Assembly (NCBI GenBank): GCA_030448265.1
Contig: JAUJNG010000015.1
Span: forward strand, 1 to 64,000
Length of the DNA stretch: 64,000 bases
Source: Abditibacterium sp.
Lineage (GTDB): Bacteria > Armatimonadota > Abditibacteriia > Abditibacteriales > Abditibacteriaceae
Direction: 5' to 3'
Position numbers and translations under genes: made by a program
In this document: positions 45,790 through 54,759 of the stretch, piece by piece
Position numbering within the stretch: position 1 is the first letter of the stretch
How the letters are laid out: the number at the start of each line of letters is the position of its first letter
The notes under the pieces: model-generated
Seen by the model: only the letters and a program-made list of their open reading frames with translations
Told to the model about the DNA's origin: nothing
The model's database searches: none

Positions 45790-46371
45790 CTACCACAGCT
45801 TGATAATGTCGGAGGCCACCAGTAAATGGCCCCCACCAAAGGCGATTTGCAGGGTGACGACCTGCTGGCTCGCGGAAGGCCCCAGAATAGCAACGATTTT
45901 CGACCTGTCGAAGAAGAGATGGACGCATCTTGGCCCTATCCTCGGGTCGCTTTCCCACTTGCCGGCGAGGGCAATCGGCTGGCCGTTGATCTTGACGGAA
46001 GCGTAGTCCAGTTTCGAGGTGCGAGCGAGTTCGGGAACGGTGAGAATAACCTGCACGGGGGAAACGTTTGCCGCCGTCAACGACATCTTCGCCGAAAGCG
46101 GATTGACCGCTTGCGGCGCGACTCTCATCTGCGTGCCCACACTCATCTGGGCAATCGAACCGCTCACCGTGGCGTGCATCTGCAGCGGAGAAGGCCAGAA
46201 GCCGAGTTGAACCGAAGGAGCGCCGTCCAACTGCACGATGATTCGCGTCGCACCCGAAGTCGAGGCAGTGGCGGGAGTTGCCGTGTTTTGCGCCGAGGCA
46301 ACTCCCGTGGTGCAGATAACGCTTGTCGGCAGCCAGAGAAAGAGCGGTAGCTTAAGAATTCGAGGTTTCAC
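45790..46371 (-). CDS. Secreted protein of unknown function in the secretin locus
   Basis: 193 residues, GTG start at 46371 with ggggga upstream. Signal peptide MKPRILKLPLFLWLPTSVICTTGVASA/Q. The mature protein is mostly beta structure with a middle segment VIVLTVPELARTSKLDYASVKINGQPIA-like and a C-terminal HLLVASDIIKLW; two cysteines remain after the signal. It resembles an immunoglobulin-like or cohesin-like beta sandwich by composition only. It lies between the chaperone-like and secretin genes, 73 and 102 bases from them. I cannot assign a family. Confidence 0.75.
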   Translation of the reverse strand: MKPRILKLPLFLWLPTSVICTTGVASAQNTATPATASTSGATRIIVQLDGAPSVQLGFWPSPLQMHATVSGSIAQMSVGTQMRVAPQAVNPLSAKMSLTAANVSPVQVILTVPELARTSKLDYASVKINGQPIALAGKWESDPRIGPRCVHLFFDRSKIVAILGPSASQQVVTLQIAFGGGHLLVASDIIKLW

Positions 46372-46444
46372 AGTTTTCCCCCACTTTTCCGTTGCTGTGG
46401 CGAAGGGACGAAATTCAGCAACGGCTCACGTCGCGCCATCACCC

Positions 46445-48283
46445 TCACCGTCTCGCAGCCGCTTTCGAGACCGGTCGCGCTGTTTTGGCGGCAGCCGGTC
46501 GAGCCGGTTTTCCGGCAGCTTTTCCTTTGGGGGTCTGGCCGGTTTTGCCCTGGCCGTTGCGGCTGCCACCGGTGCGGCTGCCACCGGCCTTCTCTACGCG
46601 GGGCGCAGCGAGATTCAGTTTGAATTCCAGCGCCGCTTCCTCGGCGGCATTGGCACGGCCTCCGGCGAGTTTGGTCGGATTCAACTTCAAACGGCCCAGA
46701 TATTGGCCCGCGTCGATGGTTTTGGGCAACAGAAAATCCAGGCGCCGCATCTTGCCAGGCAGCACCACGACGTTGGTTTCGCCCCCTATATTCAAACTTT
46801 CGGCCTTGGACGGCTCCAGTTTTCCGGCCTCGGTTCCGCCGGCGATGCCCTGCGTCAGTTCGACGTTGCTCGCACTGAAAGCCGCCGGTCGCGCGCCTGG
46901 GTTGGTCACGGCGAGCGATAAAACGGGGCCATCGGGCGTGCTGGTGAGCGCGGCACTTTGCAAACTCACTTTGGCTTCGTCCTTGTTGCCCGCGCTCCGC
47001 AGCAGCACGACCGAGCGGCCCGTGGAAGTGAGATCGACTTTGGGACTCGCCGAGGCGAAATCGAATTCCAGCAAAGCCCACTGGTCGCTCGCATCGGGCG
47101 GAGCCATGAGGCGCACCACGAGGGTGCGAGTCTGCTCGGCGCCAAGTCGGAAAGAGGGCGGAGACAGCGTGAGCCACGAAGTGGGAGCCGCCGCATCCTG
47201 AAGGATAATGGGCGTGCCGTCGGCGTCGATGGTGCTGGCCGAAGCGCGCGCCGTGACCGTGATGGGGAATTTCTCCAGATTGACGACCGTGACGCGCTCG
47301 GTTCGCACCGCGCCGGCGAGGGCGGAAGAAATCATCACGCGCGGCTCGACATAGGCTTGCAAACCGGTGCGCGCCACGCTTCCCAGCTCGATTTCGCCCT
47401 TCGCGGGGTCGCCCCCGACGCGCGGCAAAAGTCCCATCGGCATGGAGTAGCCCAGCTTGTCGGTGTAGGCGAGGTTGAGCCGCGCCTGATATTTGGCTTC
47501 GGGCAGCGTCGAGTTGATCAAAATCGGAAACGAAACCGCAGCACCTGGCAAAATGAGCTGGCCGTTGTTGCCTGTATCGCCCACGCGATAGCGGCCCACC
47601 AGTGCGCCGGTTTGCGAAGTGACGACGATATCGCCCTTGACGCGCACCATGCTGTTGCCGCTATTTTCGACCGTGGGCACCAAAGCCCATTTGCCGCGCA
47701 GTTCTTCGGCTTGAGCGGGGCTGGAAGCGGGAATCACCTTTTCGGCGGGCGCCAGCTCGGCTTTTTTCACTTCGGCAGCCGGTTTTTCGGTGCCGCCAAT
47801 CACAACATGAATCGGCAGCAGGGTTTGCACGCTCACTTTGCCGCCCGTCATGCCTGGCGGCAGCACCGGTTCGGGCAGCTTGACCAGAATCGCCGCGTGG
47901 TAGGAACCTGCCGCATCGCCAGGAATGGCAATGTTCACCGGCAAAGTGCGGGTCTGGCGCGCTCCGACGGCGATGGTCGTGCTGGGCACGCTCAGCCAGG
48001 GCGCGCACGAATGGGGCAGCGTGCCCGCGTCGCGCAGATCGGCGCCTCCGGTTGGCAATTGCAGCAAATCGACGATTTGCACATCCAGAACCTGCGGGCG
48101 CGGCGACGAATTGATAAAGGAGAAAGTGACAGTCTGGCGCGAACCGACTTTGGCTTTCACAGTGTGGTTGAGGGGCGTCAGCATCAGGCCCGACGATTGC
48201 GCCTGGACGCCGGACGCCAGAAAACACACTCCAAAAAGCGCGGCAAACGCCGCCAGAATTCTCCGTATCATTTGAGCTTGCAT
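46445..48283 (-). CDS. Chaperone-like/DUF916-like exported beta-sandwich protein with basic tail
   Basis: 612 residues (in-frame ATG also at 48271). Signal peptide ends SGVQAQS. The first domain (about 30-165: LMLTPLNHTVKAKVGSRQTVTFSFINSSPRPQVLDVQI ... TIAVGARQTRTLPVNIAIPGDAAGSYHAAILVKLPE) is an immunoglobulin-like sandwich resembling pilus-chaperone or DUF916/WxL-type domains; two to three further sandwich domains follow, the third with VVNLEKFPITVTARAS ... PPSFRLGAEQTRTLVVRL. The last about 60 residues are Lys/Arg/Gly/Ala-rich (GGSRTGGSRNGQGKTGQ, KAAGKPARPAAAKTARP), predicted disordered. Likely periplasmic or surface-anchored; a chaperone role for the neighbouring small secreted proteins is inferred from fold and context only. 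Confidence 0.75.
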   Translation of the reverse strand: MQAQMIRRILAAFAALFGVCFLASGVQAQSSGLMLTPLNHTVKAKVGSRQTVTFSFINSSPRPQVLDVQIVDLLQLPTGGADLRDAGTLPHSCAPWLSVPSTTIAVGARQTRTLPVNIAIPGDAAGSYHAAILVKLPEPVLPPGMTGGKVSVQTLLPIHVVIGGTEKPAAEVKKAELAPAEKVIPASSPAQAEELRGKWALVPTVENSGNSMVRVKGDIVVTSQTGALVGRYRVGDTGNNGQLILPGAAVSFPILINSTLPEAKYQARLNLAYTDKLGYSMPMGLLPRVGGDPAKGEIELGSVARTGLQAYVEPRVMISSALAGAVRTERVTVVNLEKFPITVTARASASTIDADGTPIILQDAAAPTSWLTLSPPSFRLGAEQTRTLVVRLMAPPDASDQWALLEFDFASASPKVDLTSTGRSVVLLRSAGNKDEAKVSLQSAALTSTPDGPVLSLAVTNPGARPAAFSASNVELTQGIAGGTEAGKLEPSKAESLNIGGETNVVVLPGKMRRLDFLLPKTIDAGQYLGRLKLNPTKLAGGRANAAEEAALEFKLNLAAPRVEKAGGSRTGGSRNGQGKTGQTPKGKAAGKPARPAAAKTARPVSKAAARR

Positions 48284-48481
48284 GATTGGTTTCCGATTTT
48301 AAACGTCTCGTGACAACAAATGAAGAGGTTGTCTGGGGGCTGCCTGCCCCTACTTTCATCTCGTCCATTCAATAACTCTCTCACAGGCTATAAAAGAGTG
48401 GGGCTACAGGCAAAGCGACTGGCAAGGATTGCCTCGTCAGTCGCTTTAGCCACCTTGAGATGAACGACCTGAACCTGGGAG

Positions 48482-49099
48482 TCAGTTCAAGTCGGCCCAG
48501 GTAATGCTCGTGCTGCCGGTGACATACTGGCCTGTGTGGTCAGTGAGACCTTTACGCTCAGCGCGAGCGTTGACACTGATTCCATTCCCCTTACCATTGG
48601 CAAAAATGTAGGTGGACGAAATCGTTTTAATGCGATTTTGGCTGGCATTTGTATAACCCTGATCGGCGTAAGCCACATTGCTACTCGCCACGCGCGTGCC
48701 ATCACCCTTGCGGACGTCATTACCTTTCACTCCAATGCGAAATTCGGTTGGCATAAGGGTATCTTGGTGAATGCCCTCACTGCTGCTCCCGAACCGCGTG
48801 CCATTGACAATCGTGACCGAAATGTGCGTGTTGGAATCAAAGGTGATTTCAGCATTGTGTTTAGTGTCGCCCGTGTTCACAACGCTTTCCCACTTACCCT
48901 CATGGGTGGGGCCGCCAAAGGTGTCCATATTGATAATGTTGCGCGTGTCGACGAACTGGACGTATTTGACGATGCTGCCCGCAGCACGGAGGGTGGTGGG
49001 GGCGGCAGATGTGTTGGTGTTTACAACCAACGGATCGGCGTGGGAAACGCCGGAGAAGGCGACTGCGGCAGCCACCAGGAATTTTTTGAGGTTTTTCAT
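48482..49099 (-). CDS. Small secreted protein, family member 2 (secretin locus)
   Basis: 205 residues from the ATG at 49099 with aggtga five bases upstream (a GTG at 49108 is also in frame). Signal peptide MKNLKKFLVAAAVAFSGVSHA/D. Mature start DPLVVNTNTSAAPTTLRAAGSIVKYVQF closely matches DALVVNSGTPAAPATLSASGTIVKYVQF in the next gene, showing duplication. Later TYIFANGKGNGISVNARAERKGLTDHTGQYVTGSTSITWADLN. Beta-rich, no cysteines; plausible structural subunit or spore-coat/fimbrial-type sandwich. No known domain recognised. Confidence 0.8.
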   Translation of the reverse strand: MKNLKKFLVAAAVAFSGVSHADPLVVNTNTSAAPTTLRAAGSIVKYVQFVDTRNIINMDTFGGPTHEGKWESVVNTGDTKHNAEITFDSNTHISVTIVNGTRFGSSSEGIHQDTLMPTEFRIGVKGNDVRKGDGTRVASSNVAYADQGYTNASQNRIKTISSTYIFANGKGNGISVNARAERKGLTDHTGQYVTGSTSITWADLN

Positions 49100-49212
49100 A
49101 TTTTTCACCTGTTGGTTTTAAAAGAGAAGGGGAAGAAGGAAGCCTCCTTCTTCCCCTTGTCGCACGCGCAGTTCCTGAAGCAGCAACCGTCATGCGTCTC
49201 TTTGAGGCAGCC

Positions 49213-49791
49213 TCAGTCCAGGTCGGCCCAGGTCAGGGTGGCATTGGTTGAGTAGGTGCCGAAGAGGTCGTCCAAACCTTTGCGATCGGCCTCGATGTTC
49301 AAGCGGACGCCGCTGCCAGGGCCATGACCGAAGGTGAAGGTGCTGGAGCCGTCCTTCAGGGTCGGCGCCAAGTCTGCGAAACCCTTGGAGGTGTCAACAG
49401 CTGTGGTGCCTGCCTTGACATCGCTACCTTTAACTCCAACGATGAACCTCGTGACCAAGCTGTCCGCTTTACCGGACTTGCTTGCGGTTGCCATATCCCC
49501 GCCGTTTACGACGGTCAACTGGATGTGGGTATTGGCAGCGAAGCTGATGACCGCAGGTGCGGAGCTTTTCGCAACGTCCGTAGAGGTAGGAGCGCCCAGG
49601 TCCACCGCAACGGCACGAGTCTCGTCTTTAGGGTCCGTGAACTGGACGTATTTGACGATGGTGCCCGAAGCACTGAGGGTGGCGGGGGCGGCAGGTGTGC
49701 CGCTGTTTACAACCAAGGCGTCGGCGTGGGAAACGCCGGAGAGGGCGACGGCGGCAGCCGCGGCAACGAAGAGGGTCTTGAGGTTTTTCAT
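49213..49791 (-). CDS. Small secreted protein, family member 1 (secretin locus)
   Basis: 192 residues from the ATG at 49791 (the open frame continues upstream without protein-like content). Signal peptide MKNLKTLFVAAAAAVALSGVSHA/D, nearly the same as in member 2. The mature protein contains VISFAANTHIQLTVVNGG, RFIVGVKGSDVKAG, STFTFGHGPGSGVRLNIEADRKGLDDLFGTYSTNATLTWADLD, each with a counterpart in member 2 (EITFDSNTHISVTIVNG, EFRIGVKGNDVRKG). No cysteines. First gene of the co-directional locus. High small-residue content fits a secreted structural subunit. Confidence 0.8.
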   Translation of the reverse strand: MKNLKTLFVAAAAAVALSGVSHADALVVNSGTPAAPATLSASGTIVKYVQFTDPKDETRAVAVDLGAPTSTDVAKSSAPAVISFAANTHIQLTVVNGGDMATASKSGKADSLVTRFIVGVKGSDVKAGTTAVDTSKGFADLAPTLKDGSSTFTFGHGPGSGVRLNIEADRKGLDDLFGTYSTNATLTWADLD

Positions 49792-50638
49792 GATGTGGTT
49801 TTCCTTGAATCGAACTGGAGATGAACTGTGCGGCTGAGAGAATTTTTTAGCTCGGCTTTCCGTCAACACCAACGCGCGCTTGTCGGCGTCTCTGGGAAAA
49901 GCTGATGCTTGCAACAACCGCTTACATAAGAAATTATCCGCCGCCCGCACCCCGACCCGCGTCCGCTAATGCGCCCGTTTTCGAGGGCACAAAGGGACAA
50001 TCTTTTGGCGCCCTCCGGCCCCACAAAACGCCCACGACAGGGGGCACATTTGTGCCGTGAGAAGTGGGGCCAGGAACGAACAACTGAAGCCCAGCTTCAC
50101 GCGAGGGCAGTTTTCGACGCGATGCAGATCAGGGAGCGAGACGAGCGCCGCACCCCAGCCGCATTGCCCTGCGCTGGCTTTTTGCGAAATTTTTCTCTAA
50201 GCGGGCCCGTTTTGGAGTTGCACATTGAGGGGAGCAGAAACGTCAGGGCCATTCAGTTCTCGCGCCCTACGCAGAGGCGCAAAGAAAAGCGAGGTTTGGG
50301 AGCCAAGGCAGGGCTTCTCCTCTTTTTTTCTCTGCGCCTCTGCGTAGGGCGGTGAATCAATTTCTGATGCGATGGCCCTGGTAGAAACGTTCTCCGGTTT
50401 GACTTGAGGCGTTTGGCGGTTTAAAATCTCTGGAACGTCTTTCCCGTGTTTTCCGCCTGGCGTTCCTCGCAGCGGCGCACCAGGGACGCTGCGAAAATCG
50501 TCTTGCAACACCTTCCCCGCCCCTTTCCCCGCAATTTGGACAATCTGGGCCGGAAAATTACCATTCCGCACTGCGCGAGATAAAACCAGGGTTTTGATCT
50601 CGGCGTGCGTTTCAATTCATCTGGAGAACACATTTTTT
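49792..50638. other. 847-base divergent intergenic region
   Basis: No convincing gene on either strand; the open frames here lack codon character and overlap the palindrome at 50244-50381. It must contain the promoters of the secretin-locus genes (minus) and guaB3 (plus), but I found no clear consensus boxes. Small direct features: cccctgtcgtggg near 50033-50045. Confidence 0.6.
50244..50381. repeat. Inverted repeat, 25-bp arms plus outer arms
   Basis: gccctacgcagaggcgcaaa-type arm 50264-50288 pairs perfectly with 50326-50350; outer cagggccat (50244-50252) pairs with atggccctg (50373-50381). The phrase ctctgcgcctctgcg is shared with 34298-34330. Confidence 0.92.
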
Positions 50639-51790
50639 ATGATTATCGGCGGCAAACGAGAAGCGCGGCGCGCTTACGGCCTGGACGAACTCGCTCTGGC
50701 GCCAGGAACGGTCAACATCGACCCCGACGACATCCAAATCGGCCTCCAAATCGGCGATTTAAACTTTCAAATCCCCTTTCTGGCCTCCGCGATGGACGGC
50801 GCCGTCGATGTGCGCGTCGCATGTGAACTGTCGCGCCTGGGCGCGCTGGGCGTCATGAACGGCGAAGGTTTGCAAACCCGCTACGAAGACGCCAACGCCG
50901 CCATTGCCGAGATCATCGCCGAACCGGTCGAAACCGTGGTGCCGCTCATTCAAAAGATGTATCGCGAGCCGGTCAAGCCGGAACTCATTGCCAGACGAGT
51001 CGAAGAAATCAAAGCGGGCGGCGGCAAAGCGGTGCTTTCTTTCACGCCAGTCGGCTCTCAAAACGCCTGCGTTGCCATCGAAGCGGGCGCCGACGCGATT
51101 GTGATCGCCACGACGGTGACAACACTCGAATTTCGCTCCTCCAAGCACACCTCGATTGATTTGCCGAAGTTTTGCCGCGAAGCGGGCGTTCCGGTGATTG
51201 TGGGCAACGCAGTGACGTATGAGGGCGTAAAGCAGTTGATGGAAGCGGGCGCGGCGTGCGTTTTGATTGGCGTTGGCCCTGGCGCGGCCTGCACCACGCG
51301 CCGCGTGTTGGGTTTGGGCGTGCCCCAGGCGACGGCGGTCACGGATTCGGCGCAGGCGCGCGACGATTATTTCGAGAAATCAGGCCGTTATGTCCCGATT
51401 ATCGCCGATGGCGGCCTTCGCACCGGCGGCGACGTGTGCAAAGCGATTGCGTGCGGCGCTGACGGCGTGATGATGGGCCAGCCGATTGCGTCTTCCTTTG
51501 AAGCGCCAGGCAAGGGCCATCACTGGGGCATGGCGACGAGTTCGGCGAATCTGCCGCGCGGCACGCGGGTCAAAGTCGGGCAGAAAGCGAGTCTGGAACA
51601 GATTCTTTTCGGCCCCGCGACCACCGACAACGGCACTTTGAACTTCGTGGGCGCTTTGAAGTTGGGCATGGGAAGCTGCGGCGCGGCGACGATGAGGGAG
51701 ATGCAGAGTGTGGAAATAATGATCGCGCCCACGCTTCCGACGGAGGGGAAACGCGATCAATTCGCGCAGAAAGTGGGTCAGGGGGCGTAG
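50639..51790 (+). CDS. guaB3: GuaB3-family IMP dehydrogenase-related protein
   Basis: 383 residues from the ATG at 50639 (tggaga Shine-Dalgarno). (beta/alpha)8 barrel of the IMPDH/GMPR class without CBS domains, as in GuaB3. Visible motifs: FLASAMDGAVDVRVA near the start, GAACVLIGVGPGAACTTRRVLGLG with the active-site Cys218, IIADGGLRTGGDVCKAIACGADGVMMG (phosphate site) and LKLGMGSCGAATMREMQ. Bona fide IMPDH oxidises IMP to XMP; GuaB3 enzymes are a less-studied group now thought to act similarly. Location near guaA and hpt supports a role in guanine nucleotide synthesis. Confidence 0.92.
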   Translation: MIIGGKREARRAYGLDELALAPGTVNIDPDDIQIGLQIGDLNFQIPFLASAMDGAVDVRVACELSRLGALGVMNGEGLQTRYEDANAAIAEIIAEPVETVVPLIQKMYREPVKPELIARRVEEIKAGGGKAVLSFTPVGSQNACVAIEAGADAIVIATTVTTLEFRSSKHTSIDLPKFCREAGVPVIVGNAVTYEGVKQLMEAGAACVLIGVGPGAACTTRRVLGLGVPQATAVTDSAQARDDYFEKSGRYVPIIADGGLRTGGDVCKAIACGADGVMMGQPIASSFEAPGKGHHWGMATSSANLPRGTRVKVGQKASLEQILFGPATTDNGTLNFVGALKLGMGSCGAATMREMQSVEIMIAPTLPTEGKRDQFAQKVGQGA

Positions 51791-51808
51791 CTTTGGCAGG
51801 AGGACATC

Positions 51809-52060
51809 ATGACAGTTGTATTGGAATTGCCAGTTGAAATTGAAGAGAAATTCAAAAATGCGGCGCGCAGACAAGGCCTTAGCGTGGAACAATTTCTCAT
51901 TGGTGCGGGGGAGTTCGCGGCCCAGCAGGAAGAATCTCTGCCTGAGTCTGGGGTGCGTCCGAAACTGATCAGCGAGCAGATTCACGAAGACCGGCGCGAA
52001 GATCTGAAACGCGAGGAAGAAAGGTTTGAAAGGCACTTTGGAAGCGGAAAGAACCAATGA
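51809..52060 (+). CDS. Antitoxin-like protein of a VapBC-type pair
   Basis: 83 residues, N-terminal beta-helix TVVLELPVEIEEKFKNAARRQGLSVEQFLIG typical of short ribbon-helix-helix or related antitoxin N-termini, then a charged C-terminal tail (EDRREDLKREEERFERHFGSGK) as expected of the toxin-binding part. A perfect aggagg Shine-Dalgarno precedes the ATG. It overlaps the PIN-domain toxin gene by four bases (ATGA). Confidence 0.8.
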   Translation: MTVVLELPVEIEEKFKNAARRQGLSVEQFLIGAGEFAAQQEESLPESGVRPKLISEQIHEDRREDLKREEERFERHFGSGKNQ

Positions 52061-52455
52061 TTGTTTTCGATTCCGGTGCGCTCATCGCCATTGTCGATTT
52101 CGAGCCAGGAGCGTTGTTTGCGCGCCGGCTTTTGCGGAAGCATCGAGGCGCCTGTTTCATCCACGCCGTCAACCTGTTGGAAGTCTATTACGGATTTCTG
52201 CGCGTCAAAGGCGTCGCGCACGCCGACAAAACCCTGGATTTCATCGAAAGACACGGTGTTGAAGTGCGCGCTGACAGCGACCGTGCCTTTCTACAGGATG
52301 CCGGTTTTTTGAAAGTCAGTCACCAAACGTCGCTGGCCGATACGTTCGGAGTCGCTTTAGCGCGGCGTTTGGGCTGCCAATTCGCTTCCACCGACCATCA
52401 CGAACTCGACGCCGTTCACGCGGCGGGCGTTTGTGATGTGATTTTCATTCGCTAA
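52057..52455 (+). CDS. PIN-domain toxin (VapC-type ribonuclease)
   Basis: 132 residues of the PIN fold. Conserved acidic residues: Asp5 (IVFDSGALIAIV), Glu in NLLEVYYGFLR, Asp in SLADTFGVALARRLG and Asp in FASTDHHELD. It would cleave RNA (often tRNA) when freed from the antitoxin encoded just upstream. Such modules are usually mobile; this one lies between guaB3 and guaA, possibly splitting a purine operon. Confidence 0.9.
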   Translation: MIVFDSGALIAIVDFEPGALFARRLLRKHRGACFIHAVNLLEVYYGFLRVKGVAHADKTLDFIERHGVEVRADSDRAFLQDAGFLKVSHQTSLADTFGVALARRLGCQFASTDHHELDAVHAAGVCDVIFIR

Positions 52456-52460
52456 ACATC

Positions 52461-52949
52461 ATGGATAAAGCTCAATTCTGGCAACTCATCGAACAAAGCA
52501 AAAATAAAGCTGGCGACTGCGAAAAACAAGCGGCCAAATTACAAAAATTGCTTTCCAAACTGAGCGCGGAAGAAATCGTGGAATTCAGCCGTATTTTTGA
52601 TGAGTTTTCGCGTTTGGCCTACAGTTGGGACTTATGGGGCGCGGCTTACCTTATTAATGGCGGCGCCTCCGACGACGGTTTTCAATACTTTCGATGGTGG
52701 CTCATCGCTCAGGGCCAGGAATACTTTGAAGCGGCCATCGAAAATCCCGAACGTGCGGGCGACAATGCCGAACCGGAAGAAGCGGAGTGCGAAGCCATTT
52801 CTTATTGTATAGCTGAGGCATATCAAGAGAAAACAGGGCAAGACTTTCCGCGAACCTACTCCGAATCTGTTCCCCAACCAACCGGACAACCTTGGGAAGA
52901 GGACGACTTAGACCATCGTTTTCCCGCGCTGTGCGAAAAATTTGGTTAA
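52461..52949 (+). CDS. DUF4240-domain protein
   Basis: 162 residues: [49 protein letters not shown], then [41 protein letters not shown], the signature of DUF4240. Mostly helical and acidic, cytoplasmic. These proteins are frequent near polymorphic-toxin immunity genes and as standalone genes; no activity is known. It begins 5 bases after the PIN-toxin stop, so it may be carried with the toxin-antitoxin pair. Confidence 0.85.
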   Translation: MDKAQFWQLIEQSKNKAGDCEKQAAKLQKLLSKLSAEEIVEFSRIFDEFSRLAYSWDLWGAAYLINGGASDDGFQYFRWWLIAQGQEYFEAAIENPERAGDNAEPEEAECEAISYCIAEAYQEKTGQDFPRTYSESVPQPTGQPWEEDDLDHRFPALCEKFG

Positions 52950-52965
52950 ACCTTATTTCCATTTG

Positions 52966-54513
52966 ATGCAAGCAATCTCCAACGAAACCATTATCGTCCT
53001 CGATTTCGGGGCGCAATACGCCCAGCTTATCGCGCGCAAGGTGCGCGCGTGCCACGTCTATTGCGAAATCATGCCGCACGACGCGCCGCTCGAAGCGATT
53101 CTGGCGCTCAATCCCAAAGGCGTGATTTTTTCGGGCGGGCCGTCGTCGGTTTACGAAGTCGAGGCGCCGCAGTGCGCCGACGGGCTTTTTCATTCCGGCA
53201 TCCCGATTCTGGGCATTTGCTACGGCCATCAGGTCATGGCGCATATGCTGGGCGGGCGCGTCACGCCCGCCGACAAGCGCGAATTCGGCAAAACCGAACT
53301 CGTCATCGCCGACGACGCGCCGCTCTACGACGGCCTCAACCGCAAACTTTTGTGCTGGATGAGTCATGGCGATTTGGTGCTGGAGCCGCCGCCTGGCTTT
53401 GTTTCGACCGCCAAAACCGTTTCCACGCCCGTCGCTTCGATGGCGAATGTCGAGGCGAAACTTTATGGTGTGCAATTTCATCCCGAAGTGACGCACACGC
53501 CCTGGGGCGTGGAAATCATCCGCAATTTCCTCTACGGGCCTTGCGAGTGTTCCGGCAACTGGACGATGGAGAATTTCATCGAAACCGAGTCGGCGCGCAT
53601 TCGGGAAATCGTGGGCGACAAGCGCGTTTTGTGCGCGCTTTCGGGCGGCGTCGATTCGGCGGTCGCGGCGGTGCTTTTGCACCATGCGATTGGGCCGCAA
53701 CTGACGTGTTTGTTCGTCAATCACGGCTTTTTGCGGAAAAACGAGGCCGAACAAGTCGTGGAAGCCTTCACCACTCAATACGAGGACATTCAGTTCGAAT
53801 ATGTCGATGCCTCGGCGCGCTTTATTAAAATGATGGAGGGCGTGACACTTCCCGAAGAAAAGCGCGTCAAAATCGGCAACGAGTTCGTGGCGACCTTCGA
53901 GCGCGAAATGGAGCGCGTTGGGCATCACGATTTTCTGGCGCAGGGCACGCTTTATCCCGATGTCATCGAATCGGGGAGCGGCAAAGCGGCTAAAATCAAA
54001 ACGCATCACAATGTCGGCGGCCTGCCCGAAGACATGGAATTCAAGCTCATCGAGCCGTTTCGCACCCTTTTCAAAGACGAAGTGCGCGCGTTGGGCGAAG
54101 AGTTGGGCCTTCCCGCCGAAATGGTGTGGCGCCAGCCGTTTCCTGGCCCAGGATTGGCGATCCGCATCATCGGCGAAGTGACGCACGAACGGTTGGAAGT
54201 TTTGCGCGAGGCGGACGCGATTTTGATCGAGGAAATCAAAAAAGCGGGTCTTTACCGCGTGATCTGGCAGTGTTTCGCCGCCCTTCTGCCGACGGTAAAC
54301 TCGGTCGGTGTCATGGGCGATCAGCGCACCTACGCCCATCCCGTGGTGGTGCGCGCCGTGACGAGCGAAGACGGCATGACATCGGATTGGGCGCGCATTC
54401 CCTACGAAGTGCTGGAAAAGATTTCGAACCGCATCGTCAACGAAGTTTCGGGCGTGAATCGCGTGGTTTATGATGTGACCAGCAAACCGCCGGCGACGAT
54501 TGAATGGGAGTAG
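52966..54513 (+). CDS. guaA: GMP synthase (glutamine-hydrolysing)
   Basis: 515 residues; amidates XMP to GMP. Glutamine amidotransferase domain with [32 protein letters not shown] (nucleophile Cys85) and QFHPEVTHT (His/Glu of the triad); ATP pyrophosphatase domain with [26 protein letters not shown], and dimerisation domain with [27 protein letters not shown] and the conserved KPPATIEWE end. Intact and of normal length. The last codons fall in an 18-bp direct repeat (54494-54511 and 54722-54739). Confidence 0.97.
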   Translation: MQAISNETIIVLDFGAQYAQLIARKVRACHVYCEIMPHDAPLEAILALNPKGVIFSGGPSSVYEVEAPQCADGLFHSGIPILGICYGHQVMAHMLGGRVTPADKREFGKTELVIADDAPLYDGLNRKLLCWMSHGDLVLEPPPGFVSTAKTVSTPVASMANVEAKLYGVQFHPEVTHTPWGVEIIRNFLYGPCECSGNWTMENFIETESARIREIVGDKRVLCALSGGVDSAVAAVLLHHAIGPQLTCLFVNHGFLRKNEAEQVVEAFTTQYEDIQFEYVDASARFIKMMEGVTLPEEKRVKIGNEFVATFEREMERVGHHDFLAQGTLYPDVIESGSGKAAKIKTHHNVGGLPEDMEFKLIEPFRTLFKDEVRALGEELGLPAEMVWRQPFPGPGLAIRIIGEVTHERLEVLREADAILIEEIKKAGLYRVIWQCFAALLPTVNSVGVMGDQRTYAHPVVVRAVTSEDGMTSDWARIPYEVLEKISNRIVNEVSGVNRVVYDVTSKPPATIEWE

Positions 54514-54739
54514 ATATGTGGGAAAAGCCTTCCAATTTCGAGGAACTACGCGAGGTTTATCTGGAAACCAAACATCGCACCAACTCCGTCATCGAAGGAG
54601 TCAAAGCAATTATGAAAGTCTCACCAATGTCGATAGCCGAAGCTAAAAATGTGATGTGCTGGATAGAAGATGGGTGCGATATTGTCGAGTCTCAGGGTCG
54701 CTTATTTGGTTTGCAAAACGACGACGATTGAATGGGAGT
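54494..54739. repeat. 18-bp direct repeats flanking a small gene after guaA
   Basis: cgacgattgaatgggagt occurs at 54494-54511 and again at 54722-54739, spacing 228 bp. The first copy encodes the last residues and stop of guaA; the second covers the stop codon of the small gene. This looks like a duplication or a target-site-like insertion scar carrying the small gene. Confidence 0.9.
54516..54731 (+). CDS. Hypothetical small protein (71 aa) bounded by direct repeats
   Basis: Starts at the ATG 54516 with gggag six bases upstream, directly after guaA. MWEKPSNFEELREVYLETKHRTNSVIEGVKAIMK..., helical and acidic with an MSIAEAKNVMCWIEDGCDIVESQGR segment; no signal or membrane part. Lower G+C than guaA. 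The ALxA-like SIAEAK motif resembles ribosomal-L7/L12-like C-terminal helix segments but this is weak. Function unknown. Confidence 0.6.
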   Translation: MWEKPSNFEELREVYLETKHRTNSVIEGVKAIMKVSPMSIAEAKNVMCWIEDGCDIVESQGRLFGLQNDDD

Positions 54740-54759
54740 GAATGGACGCGGTAGGAGTC

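Noticed and set aside
46368..47177. 269-aa frame overlapping the chaperone-like gene
   Set aside because: Same-strand shadow frame, rich in Arg/Gln/Ser, without signal peptide; the overlapping frame has a signal peptide and repeated beta-sandwich domains.
50197..50571. 124-aa minus-strand frame in the gap before guaB3
   Set aside because: It runs through a 25-bp-arm palindrome, lacks a ribosome-binding site and has no protein-like pattern.
52702..54339. 545-aa frame opposite guaA
   Set aside because: Antisense to an intact, highly conserved gene; no recognisable domain.
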